In this document: piece by piece, positions 4,285 to 5,637 of the stretch
How the letters are laid out: each line of letters starts with the position of its first letter
Position numbering within the stretch: the first letter of the stretch is position 1
Source: an uncultured Clostridia bacterium
GTDB taxonomy: Bacteria > Bacillota > Clostridia > Christensenellales > UBA1242
Assembly (NCBI GenBank): GCA_947626175.1
Contig: CANQRE010000051.1
Location: forward strand, 1-5,637
DNA: 5,637 nt
Direction: 5' to 3'
Notes under the pieces: model-generated
The model's database searches: none
The model's input: the letters and a program-made list of their open reading frames with translations, nothing else
What the model was told of the DNA's origin: nothing
Made by a program: the position numbers and the translations under genes

Positions 4285-4578
4285 CTACACAACAAAGCTC
4301 AGCACAACGCTAATAACAAAACCGGCAAATATTAAAATTCGCAACAATACGAAATACCATTTTTGTTTAGAAATGATGCTTTTAATTATACCAACACAAT
4401 TTGACACAACACCGCTCAACACAATACCTAATGTAAATGGGAACAACAAAATTCCGCCAACAATAGCCAATATGCTGCCATGCGATACAATCGAAACGAA
4501 CAACGAAACAAGAAAGTAACTTATGACACATGTCAAGGCTTCAAATATAATGGAAAATGTGCTGCCTAGAAACTTCAT
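4285..4578 (-). CDS. Small polytopic membrane protein (97 aa), possible pVI-like virion/assembly protein
   Basis: Nearly the whole protein is hydrophobic. There are membrane segments at about residues 8-31, 35-66 (long enough for one or two helices, broken at FPF) and 77-96. A short basic stretch (KSIISKQKW, 66-74) probably faces the cytoplasm. I recognise no family. Size (97 aa against about 112), three or four helices and position immediately before the pI-like ATPase all fit the tail-cap protein pVI of Ff phages. This is positional inference, not homology. The gene starts one base after the stop of the upstream gene (TAA-C-ATG) with only AGGTAG as a ribosome site, pointing to translational coupling within one operon. 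Alternatives are a holin-like or superinfection-related membrane protein. Confidence 0.75.
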   Translation of the reverse strand: MKFLGSTFSIIFEALTCVISYFLVSLFVSIVSHGSILAIVGGILLFPFTLGIVLSGVVSNCVGIIKSIISKQKWYFVLLRILIFAGFVISVVLSFVV

Positions 4579-4579
4579 G

Positions 4580-5410
4580 TTACACTACCTGCTCAAACGC
4601 TACATACATTGGAGAAGCGGTTGCTGATTCAGTTTCACCAACATATATTTTATGAGAAGATAATGTGTCAGATTGTGCAAACAATGTGAAATATTTTTCC
4701 CGACCATAATTATCGTGCGTTAATACTAAAACTCGTCTATACCTAGCCATGGAATTTCCTACAAAACCTTTATCAATCGCTCGAACAATTTTATATTCAT
4801 TATCTACGACAGGTTCGCCTGTTTCGCTTAAGTGGCTCATGCTGATTTTGTTTTCTGTTAATGAAATAATACTGTCATTGTTTTTATACGTTCCAACAAA
4901 ATATAGCAACACCGAATCCACAAGCTTGTCAGGATATCGCTCAAGAAAATCATATGTTATATTGATTTTTTCACTATTTTGACAGTTTATCGCAAGGTTT
5001 ATAGTCTGATCTACGTCTGTTGGAATAGAGCTCTCACTTGCATCCTGTGAAATTGGGATGTTGATTTTTATATTAGCTGTGTCTGTTGAACCATCATTAA
5101 AGCCACATTCTATTGACATTGTGATTGAATAATATGGATCAATAGGAAATTTATTTTCCAATGCTTCAAAAGCTATTTCATGGGCACAGAAAATTTCATC
5201 CGTTAAATTTTCTTTCAGCCATTCCATGCTTGTCTCACTAAGTTTAGGCCAACTATGTTCACACACTAACATTACATTGGAATCTTTGTTTGACTCACTA
5301 GAATTGTTTTTGTTTAAACTACGTGAAGCCCAATATCCACATGCAAAACAAATAGCACAAGTCAGCAACACGGTGATAATAATTAAAACAATTTTTAAAC
5401 CTTTTTTCAC
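4580..5410 (-). CDS. Membrane-anchored secreted protein of the prophage (276 aa), candidate adsorption/virion-tip protein
   Basis: The N-terminus MKKGLKIVLIIITVLLTCAICFACGYWASR is a signal or signal-anchor helix (about 5-27). A polar linker rich in Asn and Ser (33-45) leads to an exported part of about 230 residues. That part has four cysteines (50, 75, 102, 143) that could pair as disulfides. Cys24 has no good lipobox, so an anchor is favoured over a lipoprotein. The C-terminal part (about 170-276, from YFVGTYKNNDSIISLTENKIS) is predicted beta-rich and resembles the small lipocalin-like 'GTYK' domains of Firmicute secreted proteins; that is weak evidence. It occupies the gene III position before a small membrane protein and the ATPase, so a host-binding role is a fair guess. 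It lacks pIII's C-terminal membrane anchor. The start is GTG at 5408-5410 with AAAAAAGGAGAT about 6 bases upstream. Confidence 0.8.
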   Translation of the reverse strand: MKKGLKIVLIIITVLLTCAICFACGYWASRSLNKNNSSESNKDSNVMLVCEHSWPKLSETSMEWLKENLTDEIFCAHEIAFEALENKFPIDPYYSITMSIECGFNDGSTDTANIKINIPISQDASESSIPTDVDQTINLAINCQNSEKINITYDFLERYPDKLVDSVLLYFVGTYKNNDSIISLTENKISMSHLSETGEPVVDNEYKIVRAIDKGFVGNSMARYRRVLVLTHDNYGREKYFTLFAQSDTLSSHKIYVGETESATASPMYVAFEQVV

Positions 5411-5471
5411 TTTTTTATCTCCTTTTTTGATTTATAGCTACCTAAACTGCTTATTATTGAACATTTAACCT

Positions 5472-5637
5472 TTAATCAACAAGATCGCCAACATAGTCAG
5501 TGCCGTCTATGCTTAAAGTAAATGTTCTACCGGACATCATATTTTTTCTAGAAATAGTCATCTTAATTTCTTTTTCTTCGCCAAAATAATCAACCGTTAA
5601 AGTCACAATAAAACTACTTGTTTTCGAAAGCATTGTG
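5472..5637 (-). CDS. C-terminal part of an unknown prophage protein (5' end at or beyond window edge)
   Basis: The minus-strand frame is open from the right edge to a TAA at 5472-5474, about 55 codons. The visible end is beta-strand-like with alternating hydrophobic residues (SSFIVTLTVDYFGEEKEIKM, then RTFTLSIDGTDYVGDLVD). It is soluble with no membrane helix. An ATG at 5631-5633 could start a 53-aa protein, but the four bases above it cannot show a ribosome binding site, so a longer gene is equally likely. It lies 61 bases upstream of the 276-aa gene on the same strand and is probably in the same operon. The function is not recognised. Confidence 0.6.
   Translation of the reverse strand, partial: TMLSKTSSFIVTLTVDYFGEEKEIKMTISRKNMMSGRTFTLSIDGTDYVGDLVD

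Larger units (their letters stand above)
2425..5637 (-). mobile_element. Right end of an inovirus-like (filamentous phage) prophage integrated in tRNA-Lys, partial
   Basis: Three things define this element. First, there is a tRNA 3'-fragment scar at its left edge. Second, a co-directional minus-strand cassette contains a Zot/pI-like ATPase, a small polytopic membrane protein and an anchored secreted protein in the Ff order III-VI-I. Third, an intergenic region follows the ATPase and carries a long hairpin where Ff phages have their packaging signal and origins. A Cro-like regulator lies nearest the attachment site. Integrase, replication initiator and major coat protein are not in the window. 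The left boundary is well supported and the right boundary is off window. Alternatives are a non-phage integrative element with a Zot-like ATPase, or a defective prophage. Confidence 0.65.

Noticed and set aside
5411..5471. Internal promoter for the 276-aa gene
   Set aside because: TTCAAT and TATAAA on the minus strand are 19 bases apart and both imperfect; co-transcription with the upstream gene is simpler.

Overview
The window looks like chromosomal DNA of a low-GC, Gram-positive-type bacterium, probably a Firmicute or a gut clostridium. The signs are AT-rich sequence, strong AAGGAGG-type ribosome binding sites, sigma-A-like promoters, intrinsic terminators with long T runs, a DegV-family protein, a diderm-independent lipoprotein, CCA encoded in a tRNA-Lys 3' end, and a standard genetic code (Trp as TGG, TGA used as stop). 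No genus can be named from sequence alone.

Host-like part, about 1-2424. The 5' part of a lipoprotein gene with a GG-T-F beta-helix-like repeat region is on the minus strand (<1-636). A complete DegV / FakB-type fatty-acid-binding protein (830-1657, minus) follows, with its own terminator. It is transcribed divergently from a small acidic protein of unknown function (1824-2174, plus). The divergent promoters at 1705-1734 and 1773-1801 are both close to consensus. A perfect 8-bp inverted repeat lies between them. After the plus-strand terminator comes a gene-free stretch with an unusually dense set of nested inverted repeats (2268-2394), closed by a 9-bp stem and followed by a bidirectional terminator.

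Junction, 2264-2469. Positions 2425-2469 (minus) are exactly residues 32-76 of a tRNA-Lys(UUU): anticodon loop to CCA, with canonical arm lengths. The 5' half is missing, so this is a displaced 3' fragment, the usual scar (attR) of an element integrated into a tRNA gene. A second, shorter copy of the same 3' end (T loop to acceptor) sits at 2264-2280. This suggests an older integration at the same hotspot.

Element, 2470 to beyond 5637. Reading along the minus strand from the right edge there are five genes. They are the tail of an unknown gene (5472->5637), a 276-aa single-pass secreted/anchored protein, a 97-aa polytopic membrane protein, a 399-aa Zot/pI-like morphogenesis ATPase, and, after an intergenic region, a 62-63-aa Cro/XRE-type HTH regulator. 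The intergenic region carries a 73-nt near-perfect hairpin that overlaps the Zot stop codon. The order 'surface protein, small membrane protein, pI ATPase, hairpin-bearing intergenic region' matches genes III-VI-I-IG of Ff filamentous phages. I therefore interpret this as the right-hand end of an inovirus-like filamentous prophage in tRNA-Lys of a Gram-positive host. No integrase, replication initiator, coat protein or secretin is visible here. If present, they lie beyond the right edge. The assignment rests mainly on the Zot-like ATPase. Pairing the other genes with pIII and pVI is positional inference.
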